Source: Phylloscopus collybita (Eukaryota > Chordata > Aves > Passeriformes > Phylloscopidae). From it: a DNA stretch of 64,000 nucleotides. The position numbers and the translations under genes were made by a program. The stretch is from NCBI GenBank assembly GCA_027886175.1, contig JAJNNQ010000008.1, positions 7,753,001-7,817,000 of the forward strand. The letters run 5' to 3'. The stretch's first letter is position 1. Each line of letters begins with the position of its first letter. The notes under the pieces are model-generated. The model worked only from the letters and a program-made list of their open reading frames with translations, had not been told where the DNA came from and searched no databases. This document shows positions 61,001 through 64,000 of this stretch, in pieces.

Positions 61001-64000
61001 AGTAAAGCTTTGGAGTCAGAAATGACTTTTCCACAAACTGGTGTGCTCCCCACAGTTTTATCTCCTGCTGACTAGCAAATACACCACCCAGGTGCATTTC
61101 TTATGTCCAGAGGTACTGCAGGCTTCTTAAGTGGTGATTTTTAATTTTTTTTTTTCATTGTACTTGTTATTGGCACTGTCAATTAGCTCTGTTATTACAA
61201 TACATCTCTCTTGTGGATATTTATTTTTAAACTTAAGTCACCTCTAACCCATTACTATCTAAGTGAGAATGAGGCTCTTTTGTATTGAATAGGGATAGCT
61301 ACAAATGAAGAATTAGCTTCATTTCTTTACAGAGTATTATTTGTTTCTTCAACTTTCATCCAGCTTCCCTATGTGAACAAGACATTAGGAAAATCTATCA
61401 TATTTGTTATATTTCCATAGGCTTATTGCCATAATCCAGCTGAAAATATATATTGCTTGGTGCAAGAATAGGATATGTATCTTGCAACCAAATTTCAGCA
61501 TTTTGTTTGCTTTTGTCTGTCTTTACCTACCATGTTAATGTGAAGCTGGATCTGGAGCTGAAAAGCAAAATAAAGTACAGCTCAGCTGAGGTTTCCCTGA
61601 GGTGACATGACCTAGAGATTAGGTTGAGATAAAGTCTCATTTTGCTTGATGGAAGTATTCTGCATTACACTGGGATGTTTGTCTGCAGTGATATGAGTTA
61701 CACTAAATTACTATTACTGTTCATGGACAAAAGAATTTTGTTTCATCATCATCTATTTCATCTCCCTGAGTCTCGCACTTTAGCACTAAAATAGCTACTG
61801 CTGAATTTCTTGGTATTTGTGAAAATTCATAGCTGATGGATCATTCCAGTGACTTTGGAAAAACTACAGCATTGCTATTTTACCATCTGACTTGCTGTGT
61901 CCTTCTTGCAATTTCCAGCATGCCTTGAGAAATTTATATTCTGTGCTTGCATGATCAGTGTAACTGAGGCTTCAGTGTAGCTGGTGAAGTTGCACATGGA
62001 CATTCAGGTTTAAATCAGTGTTAAAAAAATTTCAAAAACTTTCTATGAAAAGCACGTACCCCCATCCTGAGAGATTTCTTAAACCAGTTTTCTTTTCAGT
62101 TTATGTGACTGTTCACTTTTTTTACTTCTACTTTTAAATTTAAATTGAAAAAAATTATTTACATTATGTAGAAAAATAATTAAGGAATCTGCTGTCAATA
62201 CAAGACAATAGAATTAAAGAAATTTGTGTCATAAACAGAGACTGCTACTATAAAAAGACATGCTGTATAGGACAGTGATAATTCATATGACAAGGAAGAA
62301 CAATATAAGCAATAGCTAAATTAATTCAACATGAGGATTTTGGAAAAGGTTCACATTGGTCAATGAAAAAAACCCCAAACAAAACAAGCAAGAACCAAGC
62401 CAAAAGTAAACTACAAACCCCCAAAAATCAAACCTATTAATTTCTTTGTGATAAAGATAGGGAAAAACTAATGTTAAAGAATCTATTGAAAGGATATCTC
62501 CACCTGATTTGGTATCTTCTCCAGGAAGCAGAATATGCACTGCTCCAATACTTTAAATGTTTTTTCACTCTCTGACTACATCATGCCCCCAGGTTGTTGA
62601 TATTCCCTCACAATTATGTATAAAAGTGTGTATACGTTTTACTATATTTATACCCGATTATCTTATCATTACATGACATATTAACAGGTGCATTAGTACT
62701 CCAAATTAATCTATTTTAAACCTTTGATTTGTATGATTTTCTAAATGGTGTTTGAACTCTCAAAAGCTACAAAATATTCCAGTTTGGTTTTGTGGTATGC
62801 TTTTATGTTTTGGGGTGCTTTTTTTTAGAATTATACTCTAATAGTTAACAGAACTTGATTTAAAATATATTTATATCCTCAGTGATCCTATTGCTTTGCA
62901 ATTCTACATACAGACATTCTATTGGTGAAATGATAAATGATTACCAGCCTTGAAAGGAATATTCGTTGTTTTCTCACATCTGATTTCACTCTGGGTATTC
63001 TGGAGCATAATGCATAACCAAGTGTTATTTTCTAGGAACATTTCCTGGTTTGACTGACCAATGAACAGTAAATCTTTTTCAGAAGGGTTAATAGTAAGTT
63101 ATTTTTTTCAGTTTATATATTAGATCTGATCTCAGATACAATCCAACATAAATATTTGAGGCTACAGGGAAGTGCAGTTTACCATAAATCTGGTAAACCT
63201 ATTCCTCCCATCTTCGTCAAGGCCTACCATGATTTATTTTTGTTCCCTGGTTCATTCCAATTTCATATGGATCTTGAAATATGTTTACCTATTCACTTTC
63301 TTGTCCTTAGATGATTCTTGTTGAAGATGCTCATAGAATAAACATGTTGTAAGACTTGATGTAAATGAAAATGCTCTTACTCCAGTCAGTACTTGCACCA
63401 GGGCCTGGCTTGAGGGGACAAATGTGATCCTGCTCTAAAGCACAAAGTGGTGGAGGTCAGGGGGATGTTCAGAGATTGCAGCATCATGAAATTGTGTTGT
63501 GGGGCTGGCTGGGGATGCAGTTCTGTAGCTCCTTTTCTATACATCAGAGAGAGTGAGATGTCTCCCAGAAGCACAGCACACTGGGCTGTGTGGTGTTCTG
63601 TGAAATGTCTCACAGGTCCAGTCCCCTCTCTGCCCCTCCCATGGGGCTGTCTTGAGACTGCAGTAAAAGAATAAATAAAAGTACCTTTTAAGATTTGCAT
63701 TCATACCTCCTGATAGAAATAGTCCCCTCCATGATGCACTGGCCACAGGAGGGGACAGAAATTGTCTACTCCATAAGCAACTGTAGCCAGAGGAAATTGA
63801 GCAGATATGCAAAATATTCCAGTCTGGCAATTCAGCTTCATCCTAGTTTTTCTTCATTAAAATGTAGGTTCATGCTACCCATTCTACCTACTCCTTAGAA
63901 TGATCTCAGTTTGGAAAGAGCAGATTTGAGTTCATAAAGATGGCAACTTAAAAATATACTTTTAAGATCATTTAGTTGTCTTTTTCTGTAAAGCATTGCA
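58091..64000. other. Non-coding AT-rich DNA, no gene seen
   Basis: No credible exon. A short TA run lies at 58238-58252, and a tandem AAGTGATAGT/AAGTGATAGG duplication at about 60521-60540. A T run is at about 61147-61156. Open frames at 59288-59590 (plus, 100 codons), 63386-63700 (minus) and 63447-63674 (plus) have no family features, and the last two overlap on opposite strands. Confidence 0.65.
62365..62434. repeat. A/C-rich low-complexity tract
   Basis: Mostly A and C on the + strand (AAAAAAACCCCAAAC, ACAAACCCCCAAAAATC), interrupted by a few G and T. Opposite-strand counterpart of the G/T tracts. Confidence 0.8.

Noticed and set aside
1..64000. Bacterial-type operons, CRISPR arrays, phage or defence islands
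   Set aside because: No ribosome-binding sites, compact coding or regularly spaced repeats. The sequence is vertebrate non-coding DNA.

Overview
The window looks like 64 kb of bird nuclear DNA, most plausibly from a songbird. Several fragments carry the 3' end of CR1 LINEs, with the octamer tail (ATTCTGTG/ATTCTATG-type) in both orientations, and CR1 is the dominant retrotransposon of birds. There are also worn MIR SINEs and other very old amniote repeats. Interspersed repeats occupy only a few percent of the window, as expected for a bird rather than a mammal. The bird call is well supported; the songbird call is a guess.

I find no credible protein-coding gene. The DNA is AT-rich and all six frames are densely stopped. 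The longer open frames are explained by the GC-rich minisatellite (14.0-15.3 kb), by G/T-only simple repeats (20.3 and 39.4 kb), by the CR1 copy at 48-49 kb, or by chance. None shows a recognisable domain or convincing exon structure. The window is therefore a gene desert or the inside of a very large intron.

Layout. 1-14 kb is plain AT-rich sequence with an old repeat near 3.9 kb and a small hairpin cluster at 6.0 kb. At 14.0-15.3 kb a GC-rich, CpG-poor block contains a 58-bp minisatellite of two alternating unit types, a 116-bp higher-order repeat. At 15.9 kb there is a perfect 19-bp inverted repeat whose 11-bp loop is also duplicated just upstream. At 20.3-20.8 kb a 204-bp tract with only G and T on the + strand lies beside a nearly complete MIR on the minus strand. 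At 28.5 kb there is an old CR1 reverse-transcriptase fragment. At 37.7 kb there is a fragment of U2 snRNA. At 39.4 kb lies a second G/T-only tract, at 41.2 kb two CR1 tails meet tail to tail, and at 48.1-49.1 kb sits the largest CR1 copy (minus strand, internally deleted). A MIR at 56.9 kb, an old amniote repeat at 57.7 kb and a short CR1 tail at 58.0 kb complete the set.

Several repeat-free stretches (about 25.4-26.1, 29.4-29.6, 38.7-39.2, 44.5-45.1 and 45.3-45.6 kb) look by eye like conserved non-coding elements: they are rich in homeodomain-, SOX- and POU-like core words and free of simple repeats. Only a cross-species alignment could show this. I found no operon, CRISPR, phage or defence system, and nothing that amounts to a new biological system. 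The most distinctive structures are the alternating minisatellite, the fold-back at 15.9 kb and the strand-asymmetric G/T tracts.
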